A DNA stretch of 64,000 nucleotides, taken from Chitinophagaceae bacterium (GTDB lineage: Bacteria; Bacteroidota; Bacteroidia; Chitinophagales; Chitinophagaceae). Shown here one piece after another: positions 53,687 to 63,485 of this stretch (its first letter is position 1; every line of letters starts with the position of its first letter). Under the pieces are notes generated by a model, which saw only the letters and a list, made by a program, of their open reading frames with translations, did not search any database and had not been told where the DNA came from. Made by a program: the position numbers and the translations under genes. The stretch spans positions 106,110-170,109 of the forward strand of contig CANBQT010000002.1 in the NCBI GenBank assembly GCA_947371755.1. Direction: 5' to 3'.

Positions 53687-56395
53687 ATGTCTAGCATAAA
53701 ACCATACTTACGTTTATCGGGCTTAGAGCCATTGATCATCAGACCAGAAACGAATTTTGTAAACGTCGGCGAAAGAACCAATGTAACAGGTTCTAAAAAG
53801 TTTGCGCGTTTGATCAAAGAAAATAAATACGAAGAAGCTTTATCAGTTGCACGCCAACAAGTAGAAAGTGGTGCACAGGTTTTAGATGTTAATATGGATG
53901 ATGCGCTTTTAGAGGGTGTACAGGCAATGACCACGTTCATGAATCTGATTCAATCTGAACCTGATATTGCAAAGATCCCCATCATGATCGACAGCTCTAA
54001 ATTCGATATCATTTTGGCTGGATTGAAATGTGTTCAGGGAAAGTGTATTGTCAATTCCATTTCAATGAAGGAAGGAGAAGAAAAATTCATTGAACAAGCA
54101 TTTATCTGTAAAGCATTTGGTGCTGCTGTGATTGTAATGGCATTCGATGAAATTGGACAGGCCGATACCAAAGAAAGAAAAGTAAGTATCTGTTCAAGGG
54201 CTTATAAAATATTGACAGAACAAGTGGGATTCGACCCACAGGATATTATTTTCGATCCAAACATTTTTGCAATTGCTACCGGCATTGAGGAACATAACAA
54301 TTACGCGGTCGATTTTATTGAAGCTACCAGAGAGATCAAAAGACTAATGCCTCTTACAAAAGTAAGTGGTGGTGTCTCCAATGTATCGTTCTCTTTTAGA
54401 GGCAACGATCATGTTCGCGAAGCCATACACAGTGTATTTCTTTTACACGCCATCAAGGCTGGTATGGATATGGGTATTGTGAATGCAGGGCAGTTAGTAG
54501 TGTATGATGAGATAGAACCTACACTTCGTCAGCTTTGTGAGGATGTGATTCTCAATAAGCATAATGATAACAATGAAGCAACTGAAAGTTTAATAGCGCA
54601 TGCAGAAACAGTAAAAGCAAAGGGCAAAGTTGAGGTTAAAGATGAAAAATGGCGTAATAATTCTGTGGAAGAAAGACTAAAGCATTCTTTAGTAAATGGT
54701 ATTACAGATTATATAGATGCTGATACAGAAGAAGCCAGACAGAAATATCCCAAACCATTGGATGTGATAGAAGGACCTCTTATGGCAGGTATGGATGTGG
54801 TAGGAGATTTATTTGGTGCTGGTAAAATGTTCTTACCACAAGTTGTAAAAAGCGCTCGTGTGATGAAAAAAAGTGTGGCTGTTTTAACCCCCTATATTGA
54901 GGCAGAAAAAGAAGAAAGAAAACAGGCACACTTAGCAGCAGGTACCACCAATGAAGAAAGTGCCGGAGCAGCTAAAATTTTATTAGCTACAGTAAAAGGC
55001 GACGTACATGATATTGGAAAAAATATTGTAGGTGTGGTACTTGGCTGTAACGGTTACGACATTATTGATCTGGGAGTAATGGTGCCAGCGGATAAAATTC
55101 TTGAGGCAGCCATCCGAGAAAAAGTGGATATCATCGGCTTGAGTGGTTTGATTACGCCGTCATTAGATGAAATGGTTCATATCGCCAAAGAAATGAAGCG
55201 CAGAGGCATGAAACAACCTTTGATGATTGGAGGTGCCACTACTTCAAGAATGCATACTGCTGTGAAGATTGCACCTGAATTCGAAGAAGGAGTAGTATAT
55301 GTATTAGATGCTTCCAGAAGTGTAACTGTTGCGGGATCACTTTTAAATAAAGATCAGAAAACAGATTTCTTACAACAACTTAAAACTGAATACCAACAAC
55401 TGAAAGAAAATTTTGATTCTAAAAAATCAACCAAAAACTATCTGCCTTATCCGGAAGCAAAGAAAAAGAAAACAAATATTAATTGGGAAGGATTCGAACC
55501 TGTAACACCGTCATTTACTGGCACTAAGGTTTTCGATAATGTAAGTCTTGATACACTTCGACCATTTATTGATTGGAAACCTTTTTTTATAGCCTGGGAA
55601 TTACATGGAAATTATCCGGAGATTCTTACAGATAGTGTTGTTGGTGTCGAAGCCAGTAAATTATTTAAAGATGCAAATGACTTGCTCGACAAAATCATTG
55701 CTGAAAACTGGTTACAAGCAAAAGCTACCATCGGTTTCTGGGAAGCTGCATCAAAAGAAGATGATGTATTTGTAAATACCGGTAATGATACTGTTCAACT
55801 TTCATTCTTACGTCAGCAGATACAGAAAGCATCAGATCAGCCTAACTTATCACTGGCCGATTTTATCGCACCAGTAGGCAATGATAAAAAAGACCATATC
55901 GGCGCCTTTGCTGTAACCATTCATGGTATTGAGAAACATATCAAGGCATTTGAAGCTGCATTTGATGACTATAATAAAATTATACTGCAAGCCTTAGCAG
56001 ATCGTTTAGCTGAAGCTTTAGCAGAATACATGCACTTAAAAGTTCGGAAAGAAATCTGGGCTTATGCTACGGATGAACATTTGAGTAATGAAGAACTGAT
56101 TAAAGAAAAATATTTAGGTATCCGACCAGCACCAGGCTATCCAGCCTGCCCTGATCATACTGAAAAATATAAATTGTTTGACCTCTTACATGCAACAGAA
56201 ACCATCGGAATTAATCTTACAGAGTCATTAGCTATGTACCCTGCATCCTCTGTGTGTGGATGGTATTTTGCCAATCCTCAAAGTCAATACTTTGGAATAG
56301 GTAAAATTCAGAGAGACCAATTGATAGATTATGCAGCCAGAAAAAATATGACCATAGAAGTTGCGGAAAGGTGGTTAAGTCCGATACTTGATTAG
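53687..56395 (+). CDS. metH: Methionine synthase, folate-, cobalamin- and activation modules
   Basis: The 902-residue protein holds the methyltetrahydrofolate barrel (about 20-300, [17 protein letters not shown]). The helical cap and cobalamin domain follow at about 330-575, with the cobalt-ligand motif DVHDIG at 439-444 (His441). The adenosylmethionine-binding activation domain is at about 600-902 ([15 protein letters not shown]). Together with the preceding gene it totals 1241 residues, close to the 1227 of one-chain E. coli MetH, so nothing is missing. It starts 8 bp after the first part and is surely co-translated. Confidence 0.94.
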   Translation: MSSIKPYLRLSGLEPLIIRPETNFVNVGERTNVTGSKKFARLIKENKYEEALSVARQQVESGAQVLDVNMDDALLEGVQAMTTFMNLIQSEPDIAKIPIMIDSSKFDIILAGLKCVQGKCIVNSISMKEGEEKFIEQAFICKAFGAAVIVMAFDEIGQADTKERKVSICSRAYKILTEQVGFDPQDIIFDPNIFAIATGIEEHNNYAVDFIEATREIKRLMPLTKVSGGVSNVSFSFRGNDHVREAIHSVFLLHAIKAGMDMGIVNAGQLVVYDEIEPTLRQLCEDVILNKHNDNNEATESLIAHAETVKAKGKVEVKDEKWRNNSVEERLKHSLVNGITDYIDADTEEARQKYPKPLDVIEGPLMAGMDVVGDLFGAGKMFLPQVVKSARVMKKSVAVLTPYIEAEKEERKQAHLAAGTTNEESAGAAKILLATVKGDVHDIGKNIVGVVLGCNGYDIIDLGVMVPADKILEAAIREKVDIIGLSGLITPSLDEMVHIAKEMKRRGMKQPLMIGGATTSRMHTAVKIAPEFEEGVVYVLDASRSVTVAGSLLNKDQKTDFLQQLKTEYQQLKENFDSKKSTKNYLPYPEAKKKKTNINWEGFEPVTPSFTGTKVFDNVSLDTLRPFIDWKPFFIAWELHGNYPEILTDSVVGVEASKLFKDANDLLDKIIAENWLQAKATIGFWEAASKEDDVFVNTGNDTVQLSFLRQQIQKASDQPNLSLADFIAPVGNDKKDHIGAFAVTIHGIEKHIKAFEAAFDDYNKIILQALADRLAEALAEYMHLKVRKEIWAYATDEHLSNEELIKEKYLGIRPAPGYPACPDHTEKYKLFDLLHATETIGINLTESLAMYPASSVCGWYFANPQSQYFGIGKIQRDQLIDYAARKNMTIEVAERWLSPILD

Positions 56396-56435
56396 AGTTT
56401 TGTAATTTCACATCTGACAACTCAAGAATTGATAT

Positions 56436-57245
56436 ATGAAAAATATAATGAAATTGGCATGGGGTATTTTAGTAGTAATCCCTTTTATAGCCAATGCGCA
56501 GACAAAAAAAGAAAGAAAAGGTGAGTTTTATTTTTCTTGGGGTTACAATAAAGAATGGTACACCCATTCGAGCGTAAAAGTGAATCAGCCTGAATTAAAC
56601 AATAATTATACTTTCCAAAATATTCATTCGAATGATCATATTGGCTGGGACCAGGGTTTATTAAGTATCCCTTTAAGTATTCCTCAATACAACTATCGTA
56701 TTGGATATTTTTTCAACAAGAAAAAAGGGTTGGCTTGGGAAATTAATTTCGATCATACTAAACATCTTATCACAGATGGACAGCAAGCACATTTAGTGGG
56801 AACTTTGGGTGGTCGTCAGGTAGATACCACTATCAATTTTTCTCAATCAAATGGCTTTGTTTATTATTTAAATAATGGTGCCAATTTTCTTCTGTTCAAT
56901 ATTGTAAAGAGATGGAATTGGGATGAAAGCAAAACAGGAAATTTTAAATTGGATTTTTTGGCAAAAGCCGGTATCGGTCCTGTAATTCCTCACGTTCAAA
57001 ATACTTTGTTCGGATATCCTAATGATATGGGATTTCAGATAGGGGGTTGGAATATGGGAATTGAAGCTGGCGTTAGATCAACTTTTCATAAACATGTTTA
57101 TGTGGAGTTTACAAACAAAATAGATTACGCTCGATACTCTAATTTAAAAGTATATAAAGGAACTGCTAAGCAGGCGTTTGGAACTTATGAACTAATTCTA
57201 AGTCTGGGGTATACTTTTCCTATGGGCAAAAGAATTGGGGAGTAA
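56436..57245 (+). CDS. Outer-membrane beta-barrel-like secreted protein
   Basis: The 269-residue protein has a signal peptide (about 1-21, ending ANAQ) and repeating amphipathic strands with many aromatics, ending ELILSLGYTFPMGKRIGE. This is an outer-membrane barrel pattern. I do not recognise a named family. It is 40 bp after metH and may be co-transcribed, but no functional link is evident. It converges on the AsmA-like gene across a 195-bp gap holding the second repeat element. Confidence 0.7.
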   Translation: MKNIMKLAWGILVVIPFIANAQTKKERKGEFYFSWGYNKEWYTHSSVKVNQPELNNNYTFQNIHSNDHIGWDQGLLSIPLSIPQYNYRIGYFFNKKKGLAWEINFDHTKHLITDGQQAHLVGTLGGRQVDTTINFSQSNGFVYYLNNGANFLLFNIVKRWNWDESKTGNFKLDFLAKAGIGPVIPHVQNTLFGYPNDMGFQIGGWNMGIEAGVRSTFHKHVYVEFTNKIDYARYSNLKVYKGTAKQAFGTYELILSLGYTFPMGKRIGE

Positions 57246-57270
57246 AATATTTTGGAGTGAGATTTAGATT

Positions 57271-57444
57271 TTCAAATTGAGGGGCAACCACCCCGTTTGC
57301 TCGCTCAGCCGCTCCAGCCACCCCTCCATCGCATGCGATGGAGGGGAAACTTTTTTTTATACTTACTTTTTTTATCCAACCTTTCTTCACTCTTCACTCT
57401 TCATTTTCCTTTTTACTTTTTAATTTTTAATTTTTACTTTTTAC
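57271..57444 (+). repeat. Dispersed palindrome/heptad element, copy 2
   Basis: The same 26-bp palindrome as at 14574 lies at 57322-57347. ATCCAACCTTTCTT follows, then two CACTCTT heptamers (57388-57401) and a TTTCCTTTTTACTTTTTAATTTTT tail. It is preceded by a GC-rich segment, AACCACCCCGTTTGCTCGCT then CAGCCGCTCCAGCCA (57279-57320), that copy 1 lacks. It lies between convergent genes and may also end transcription on both sides. Confidence 0.85.
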
Positions 57445-60400
57445 TTATTCTCCTCCCGATCCTCCGTCTCTTTTAGTTCTGGATTATTATAGCCGCTACT
57501 CATTTTAATGATAGGTTTATCTTGTGTTCCTGTAATATTCATAGGTATTCCAAAAATACCCAATGGAGGTAATCCAATTCTGAATTTCAAATTCATTTGG
57601 CCATCAAAACTAGCCTCTCCAGCTATTCTTAATCGGAATGGAAACACCCTGATTTTGGTCTGCTCAATATGAATGACATTATTTTTTATGGTTGTTTTGA
57701 TATCCACTTTACTTATATCAGAATTACCAGTAAGGCTATCTTTTCCTGCTGCTTTCCCAGCTGCACTAAATAACTTGAACCCTTTCATTTTAACTGCTTT
57801 CACAGAAAGCACCCCACCACCTTCCAAAGATGGATACACAGGATACATGGTAGCATTCAACTTGCCTTTCAAATTATAGTCAAGGGAAACAATACCTTCA
57901 GCACTTGCCGCAGCTGAAGCCATATCATGAAAAAGTTTGATTTCGTTATAAGCTTTTTTAATATCGAAATCTTTTGCATTAATATGATAACTAAATTCAG
58001 CGCGCTTAGGTGTTAATGCATGATAGGTTGCATCCATGGTTACTGGTGCCCCTACTATTTCAAATCCGGCTTGTTTTAAAGTCATCACAGATTGCTTTAA
58101 TTGCAACTCGCCTTTTGCATGATTAATATCCATTCCATTATACTTAACCTTCTTCACATCGGCCATAAAGTTTAAGTCTAAATTAGCTGGAACCATCAAC
58201 ACCCCTGTTTCTGCATTTTGAGTGGTATCGCTGGAAAAAGCCATAAAGTCGTCTGCATTCAACAAATTACTTTTCAAGTTGAACTGTCCTTGTAGGGGTT
58301 CATTCTTTAAAGCATAATTAATGGTATTGTTTACATAGCCGGTTACTTCATAGTCGGACTTCAAATAAGTTCCCTTAAAAGATTCAAACCAGATCTTGTC
58401 TTCCTTAAATCGAAATGTACCTGAGTTAATCAAGAAAGCATAGGGGTAATAGTCTGTCTTGATAGAAATATCTTTTACAGATAGCGTACCTGAGTTTCGT
58501 AATTTTTCATAGAAACCATGCATCGCATCGCTTTGCAATCCATTCAACTTTACATCAGTTGTAACAAATCCTTTCACATCGATACCCTTGCGTGAAAATA
58601 CCTGATAGATCTTACCAATATCTAATGTTCCTTTTGATACAATATTATATGCCAGATTATCCAGATTTTTCAAATCAGCTGTAAGAGTAAAAGGTTGTCC
58701 TTCAAAAACCATTCCTACTGGTTTAATTTGAACAGAAACATCCTTTGTTGAAGAGCCCGTACTTAATATGTTTGCCTCAACGGCAATTTTTTCAATTGGA
58801 TTGGGATAATATTTTGTTTTAATGAAGCCATCTGCCATTTTAAAATGTGCATTGGTAACGGGGAATATTTTTTTTGCTTTATTGTATTTTCCTTTTGCTA
58901 CAATTTCCATGGCTACATTCCCTTTTAATTCTAAGCTATCGATGGGATAAAACTGCTTGATATCTGCAAGATGTAAAAGGCCTTTTAGATCTATATCCAT
59001 TGGAAAATCATCGGCACCACTAAATTTCATAAACCCTTTCAAATAATTATTGGCAAGTGCTGCATTGATGTTTGAAATAACGAGGGAAGATTTTTTATAA
59101 TCAGAATCCGGACAATTTGCAGCTACATCAAAAGAAACTTTTTCAACTGCTTTTGGTAGAGAAGGATATTTAAAATATCCATTTCTAAAAGCTGCAGATA
59201 ATTGAAAAATGGGTATAGAGGTAATGATAGTGTCGGGGTGTATTTTTTTCGGGTTTTGTGATTGTATAAAGTTGCCATCTGCTTTACCATGAAAAGATAA
59301 ATGCCCTTTCGATTCCAACCCAGGAAGCCCTAAAGCTGTTTGCCATTTCTCGAGGTCCAATTCACCATTTAATTTGGCGTGAATTTCAGGCTTATTAATT
59401 CCTCGAATTAAGCAAATAGCGCTAAGATAATCTGACCCTACATTCGCATAAATGGAATCTACATTTACATAAAAACTATCCAGATTAAAACCCGGAATTT
59501 TAGTCTCGAAATTTAAAAATAAATTTTTAACGGGTGTGGGTGTTTTACTATTGGCAATATATCCATTTCGAATGGCCAGTTTCATATCAAAACTGGGCAT
59601 TATATTCGTGGCAGCATAATAGTTACCGCTCAATGAAGCTTTAAAATCAACGGTACCTTTCACTTCTGTTTTTTCCATCCAGGTAAGAAAGGCGGGAGGA
59701 AATGCAGAAATGAAATTTTTCAAATCAGTTTCTTTTGAAAGTACTTTAAAATCCATGGCGTATCCATTTTTCAAGAATGCAAAACGTCCTTTAAAATCAA
59801 TGGGAAGCTGATTAATAAATAAGTTATTTTTTTCAAATAAAAATTCCAGGGAATTTGTGTTGATCTTGGTAACGAGGTTTGCAGAGAGTGTTTTTGAAAT
59901 GAAATAGCCTTGTTTATCATACACAAAATCAATCGCACGAATTTTTACTTTTGAAGTAAGATCAAAAATAGATTTACTCAGGTCGCCTTTCCCTTCATAA
60001 TCAAATCCCCCGGCATCTATGTGCATCGGCAAAGTTTGGTCGTCATAAACCAAATGAGATTTCTCCACCACAATTCGTTCGATCTTCAAAGATGCCGAAC
60101 CAGTATCTGCTTTATTCTTTGTGGCATTTTTATCGGAAATAAACACATTATAGTTTGCTTCACCTTTAGGATTCACTTCTACATTAATGAAGCTTTCAGT
60201 TAAAAAGATCTGGTTGATATCAATGGTTGATGAAAATAAAGTTTTGAGATTCACCCCAAAAGAAACTTGTTTGGCGGAAATCAGTGTGTCTTTTTGAAAG
60301 GGAGCTGATCCCTTCAATACAAAATCATTTAAATTTAAAGTGAGTGACGGGAAATGGCTAAAAAATGAAAACCTTGCGCTCGAAAAATTAAGTTCTCCAT

Positions 60401-60551
60401 GAACACTTGTTTTTGCAAGGTCTTTAATTTTATTAGAAATAGTACCAGGAAATAAATAAGGAGCAATAAATAAAAGCGCAATGATAGAAATCAAACTGAT
60501 GCCTGATATTTTAAGCGTTTTTTTCAACCAATTAGGTACAGTTATGTTCAT
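57441..60551 (-). CDS. Giant AsmA-like membrane-associated protein
   Basis: The 1036-residue protein has an N-terminal membrane helix (about 13-33 from the chosen start). A very long chain of beta-rich repeats follows, beginning LNFSSARFSFFSHFPSLTLNLNDF as in AsmA N-terminal domains. The C-terminal region (GEASFDGQMNLKFRIGLPPLGIFGIPMNITGTQDKP, in two pieces) is typical of AsmA-like C-termini. AsmA-family proteins bridge the periplasm and are linked to phospholipid transport to the outer membrane. A -7 box at 60599-60592 puts the transcript start near 60585, so the ATG at 60551 was preferred over 60587. Confidence 0.88.
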   Translation of the reverse strand: MNITVPNWLKKTLKISGISLISIIALLFIAPYLFPGTISNKIKDLAKTSVHGELNFSSARFSFFSHFPSLTLNLNDFVLKGSAPFQKDTLISAKQVSFGVNLKTLFSSTIDINQIFLTESFINVEVNPKGEANYNVFISDKNATKNKADTGSASLKIERIVVEKSHLVYDDQTLPMHIDAGGFDYEGKGDLSKSIFDLTSKVKIRAIDFVYDKQGYFISKTLSANLVTKINTNSLEFLFEKNNLFINQLPIDFKGRFAFLKNGYAMDFKVLSKETDLKNFISAFPPAFLTWMEKTEVKGTVDFKASLSGNYYAATNIMPSFDMKLAIRNGYIANSKTPTPVKNLFLNFETKIPGFNLDSFYVNVDSIYANVGSDYLSAICLIRGINKPEIHAKLNGELDLEKWQTALGLPGLESKGHLSFHGKADGNFIQSQNPKKIHPDTIITSIPIFQLSAAFRNGYFKYPSLPKAVEKVSFDVAANCPDSDYKKSSLVISNINAALANNYLKGFMKFSGADDFPMDIDLKGLLHLADIKQFYPIDSLELKGNVAMEIVAKGKYNKAKKIFPVTNAHFKMADGFIKTKYYPNPIEKIAVEANILSTGSSTKDVSVQIKPVGMVFEGQPFTLTADLKNLDNLAYNIVSKGTLDIGKIYQVFSRKGIDVKGFVTTDVKLNGLQSDAMHGFYEKLRNSGTLSVKDISIKTDYYPYAFLINSGTFRFKEDKIWFESFKGTYLKSDYEVTGYVNNTINYALKNEPLQGQFNLKSNLLNADDFMAFSSDTTQNAETGVLMVPANLDLNFMADVKKVKYNGMDINHAKGELQLKQSVMTLKQAGFEIVGAPVTMDATYHALTPKRAEFSYHINAKDFDIKKAYNEIKLFHDMASAAASAEGIVSLDYNLKGKLNATMYPVYPSLEGGGVLSVKAVKMKGFKLFSAAGKAAGKDSLTGNSDISKVDIKTTIKNNVIHIEQTKIRVFPFRLRIAGEASFDGQMNLKFRIGLPPLGIFGIPMNITGTQDKPIIKMSSGYNNPELKETEDREENK

Positions 60552-60591
60552 AATATTAAGATTATTGAACCCCATTTGAGGGTTCATTCTT

Positions 60592-60599
60592 CAAAGATA
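60592..60599 (-). promoter_or_regulatory. Promoter -7 box of the AsmA-like gene
   Basis: Minus-strand TATCTTTG is an exact TAnnTTTG match; no TTG at the usual spacing was seen. Confidence 0.5.
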
Positions 60600-60639
60600 C
60601 TCAATCAGATAATGTTGTTATAAGGGTATCAAAAAAGTG

Positions 60640-61380
60640 CTAGATCTTTTCAAAAAGCCACCAGATTCGCTTTCTCTTTTTGATTTTATAATTCCCCAGC
60701 ACATAGGATTTTATGTGTTCAATTGCCTGATCCATATCATCTGTAACCAGCACTAATTTCATATCATCCGGTGAAATAGTTCCTTCTTTGGCCATGAACT
60801 CAATGTATTCCATCAATGGGCCAAAATATTCAGTCCCATAAAGTACAATAGGAAACCCATGAATGGTCTTTGTTTGAACAAGGGTTAGTGTTTCAAAGAA
60901 TTCATCCATTGTTCCAAACCCTCCAGGCATAATGATAAATGCATAGGAATATTTTACAAGCACTACTTTTCTGATGAAGAAATAGCTAAATGTAATAGAG
61001 GTCTGTACATAAGGATTAGGTTTCTGCTCAAAAGGCAATTTAATATTACAGCCGATTGATTCACCACCATTTTCGAAGGCGCCTCTATTTGCAGCTTCCA
61101 TGATACCCGGGCCGCCACCAGTTAAGGTAGCAAAACCCATTTCTGCAATTCTTTTCCCAAATTCACGCGCAGCTGCATAATACTTATGATTTTCATCAAA
61201 TCTTGCTGAGCCAAATACCGTGATACAAGGTGCTGAAAAATGCATCGTCCTAAATCCCTTTATAAACTGAACGAATATGTTCCAGGCAAAGGCCAATTCG
61301 CTAATTCTAGGTTTGGGGCCATCCAGATAAACAGGAGATAAAGCTGGAATTATTCTCTGACTATTTTTCTTCTTACTCAT
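60640..61380 (-). CDS. LOG-family (TIGR00730) Rossmann-fold protein
   Basis: The 246-residue protein carries GGGPGIMEA (88-96) and PGGFGTMDE (152-160), the paired motifs of LOG-family nucleoside-monophosphate phosphoribohydrolases. Arg137 and Glu160 are at the usual active-site positions. Plant and some bacterial relatives release cytokinin bases from their ribotides; bacterial members may act on AMP or other nucleotides. The protein is slightly longer than small LOGs and fits the bacterial type-II size. It lies upstream of the AsmA-like gene on the same strand. Confidence 0.9.
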   Translation of the reverse strand: MSKKKNSQRIIPALSPVYLDGPKPRISELAFAWNIFVQFIKGFRTMHFSAPCITVFGSARFDENHKYYAAAREFGKRIAEMGFATLTGGGPGIMEAANRGAFENGGESIGCNIKLPFEQKPNPYVQTSITFSYFFIRKVVLVKYSYAFIIMPGGFGTMDEFFETLTLVQTKTIHGFPIVLYGTEYFGPLMEYIEFMAKEGTISPDDMKLVLVTDDMDQAIEHIKSYVLGNYKIKKRKRIWWLFEKI

Positions 61381-61443
61381 AATTCTTTATATCTTCAAAT
61401 GAATATAACCGAAGGCTGAGAGTAAGTTATTAAAATGTCCTGA

Positions 61444-62847
61444 ATGAAGAAAAGAATTCTTAAAATAATAACCTTTCTGCTAATACATGTGACAGGTTTC
61501 GCTCAAGAAAAATTAGAATTTTCTAATGCCAGCTATCATTCATTTACCAGGGCAAAAACATTAGAATTTTTAAATGACCAGGACGTTAAAAACGATTTTT
61601 TAAAATCTCTTGATACGGTTGTTCATACCTATCTGGGCAAACAACTAAGTGCACCCAATAATTTTATTTTCAAAGCAGATAAACCTGATGTGATAGATTT
61701 TGCGGTTGGTCAGTTTAGTCAACGCAAAAAAGATCTTGCTAATTATGATAAGTCAACCTATTTCTTATCCTTCGATATCAGTGAGCAAGCACTGAATATG
61801 GATATGCAACTAACTGAAATTGACACTAGCTATATCAATGAATTATTAAAGAAAAGAAATATTTGCATCTATCAATTAAATGCAAAAATCATTCGAACTG
61901 ACGAATCGGTAGTGATGGAAAAACACCTGTTTGTTTTATTGGCCAGGCCAGACAATTCCTATTTTATAGGCTTTGAGCATCCTTTGTATAATCTGGCGCC
62001 ATCTGGATTTTCAAAATTGCTAAAAACTTGTATGCCAATTTTATTTGATCCGGAAAATGAATCAGAATTAATTCAAGTAACAGCTTTGCCATCCTTTGTT
62101 CTCGATAATTTTATCCAGGCTGAAGTAGCAGGTATATCAAAAACTACAACTTCAATTACTAAAAATATAGTTCGATTCAATAGTAAAAATGGTTTACAAT
62201 CTCTTAGGTTTCAAGACCCCGGTTTTGAAGCCATAGTGATGAAGGGCAAAAAAACAACCCCTATTTCAGCAGAACTCCAAGCTGCCCTTCGGGCTGAAAA
62301 AATGAAAGATTATATTTTTTTATGGGAAGAAGGAAGAGATGTTTTTGCTGATAAAAATTTAAAGATTGTAACCGTAGCTACTGCTGCAGATGATCCTGCT
62401 TATAATGGAAGTTCATTATGGATCAATCGAAAAACGGGACTTCCTTTGGATTATCTTAAAGGCAATTTCCATAGCCTTATACAGGATAATGATACGATAG
62501 CCCATTTTAGTATTCAAACTCAAATTATCGATAGTAATAAAAAAGTCTTTTTCAATCAATTGATTAATTTAAAAGACAACTCCATCTATTACGTTTCAAA
62601 AAATAACCAGGGTGGGAATCATATTTATCATTATGTATTAAAGGGTAACCTTAAGCATACAGCTTTCAAAATATTAATCAGTGGTATTAGTGGCAGTTCC
62701 TCTATTAAAGAAATTTTTTACAATAATCAGTTGGTATGTGTTGCCCAAGGTGTTTTATATCCTGAAGTACTTTCGATCATCGATACGGAACTTTCACCTG
62801 AAATCTTAAATCCGCTACTTTGGCTTTCATTTACCAGCCTCTTTTAA
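61444..62847 (+). CDS. Unknown secreted protein
   Basis: The 467-residue protein has a signal peptide (about 1-20, ending GFAQ). It then has a mixed alpha/beta region rich in Lys, Asp and Asn without membrane segments or cysteine motifs. I do not recognise a family. The last 150 residues have a regular strand pattern (HFSIQTQIIDSNKKVFFNQL, IYHYVLKGNLKHTAFKILIS) that could be a beta-propeller fragment or sandwich. It is divergent from the LOG gene and ends at a strong terminator, so it is probably monocistronic. Confidence 0.65.
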   Translation: MKKRILKIITFLLIHVTGFAQEKLEFSNASYHSFTRAKTLEFLNDQDVKNDFLKSLDTVVHTYLGKQLSAPNNFIFKADKPDVIDFAVGQFSQRKKDLANYDKSTYFLSFDISEQALNMDMQLTEIDTSYINELLKKRNICIYQLNAKIIRTDESVVMEKHLFVLLARPDNSYFIGFEHPLYNLAPSGFSKLLKTCMPILFDPENESELIQVTALPSFVLDNFIQAEVAGISKTTTSITKNIVRFNSKNGLQSLRFQDPGFEAIVMKGKKTTPISAELQAALRAEKMKDYIFLWEEGRDVFADKNLKIVTVATAADDPAYNGSSLWINRKTGLPLDYLKGNFHSLIQDNDTIAHFSIQTQIIDSNKKVFFNQLINLKDNSIYYVSKNNQGGNHIYHYVLKGNLKHTAFKILISGISGSSSIKEIFYNNQLVCVAQGVLYPEVLSIIDTELSPEILNPLLWLSFTSLF

Positions 62848-62852
62848 ATGAC

Positions 62853-62895
62853 ATAGGGTTCCAGATACATTTATATCCAGAACCCTATTTTTCTT
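62853..62895 (+). terminator. Intrinsic terminator after the unknown secreted protein
   Basis: ATAGGGTTC (62853-62861) pairs with GAACCCTAT (62880-62888), extended by GATA/TATC inside, and is followed by TTTTTCTT. Confidence 0.88.
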
Positions 62896-62904
62896 AATTA
62901 AAAA

Positions 62905-63258
62905 TTATTCAGAAACTACTTCTTTATTCGCCCCCAGCATTAACAAATCACTTGCTACAACTTCTGTGATATAATGCTTCACCCCTTGCTTATCTGTGTA
63001 ATTTCTATTAACTAGTTTCCCTTCAATGGCTACTTCTTTGCCTTTACTAAGATATTTCTCAACAATCTCAGCTAGCTTTCCCCAGGCAACGATATGATGC
63101 CATTGTGTTTCGGTAACTTTTTCACCCAATGCATTGTGGTAACTTTCATTAGTAGCTACGGAAAATTGCGCCAGTTTCTTACCGGTTTCTGTGGTTTTAA
63201 TTTCTGGTGCCTGACCAAGATTTCCAATCAGCTGCACCTTGTTTTTCATTGCATACAT
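62905..63258 (-). CDS. ssb: Single-stranded DNA-binding protein
   Basis: From the ATG at 63258 the protein has 117 residues and begins MYAMKNKVQLIGNLG, matching short Bacteroidota SSBs. A longer frame starts at 63312 but adds an atypical leader. The OB fold is complete (ETQWHHIVAWGKLAEIVEKYL, VAIEGKLVNRNYTDKQG). The acidic DDxPF tail of long SSBs is absent, so it is a short, possibly second, SSB rather than the main replicative one. Function beyond ssDNA binding is not clear from the sequence. Confidence 0.92.
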   Translation of the reverse strand: MYAMKNKVQLIGNLGQAPEIKTTETGKKLAQFSVATNESYHNALGEKVTETQWHHIVAWGKLAEIVEKYLSKGKEVAIEGKLVNRNYTDKQGVKHYITEVVASDLLMLGANKEVVSE

Positions 63259-63285
63259 ACATTCGCATTTTAAAGAATTAAGATG

Positions 63286-63299
63286 ACTGGCGAACCAGT
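63286..63299 (-). other. UUCG hairpin upstream of ssb
   Basis: On the minus strand ACTGG-TTCG-CCAGT forms a 5-bp hairpin with a UUCG loop 27 bp before the ssb start. It could influence ssb translation; no more is claimed. Confidence 0.4.
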
Positions 63300-63485
63300 T
63301 ATTACCTAACAAATATGGATGTGAGCCCTATAAACATTCGGTAAAAAAACATTTGTTTCCGATTATAAACGTTTGTAAACATTTAATAAAATACATTTCA
63401 CAAAACGAATCTGATGTAGACAGGTATTTTTATAATACTGAATCAGTATATTTATCCCTAGCATTCTATACCATAAAAAATTATC

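Noticed and set aside
63435..63449. ATACTGA-A-TCAGTAT dyad before the M20 gene as an operator
   Set aside because: Short, AT-rich, and without a matching regulator or second copy in the window; chance cannot be excluded.
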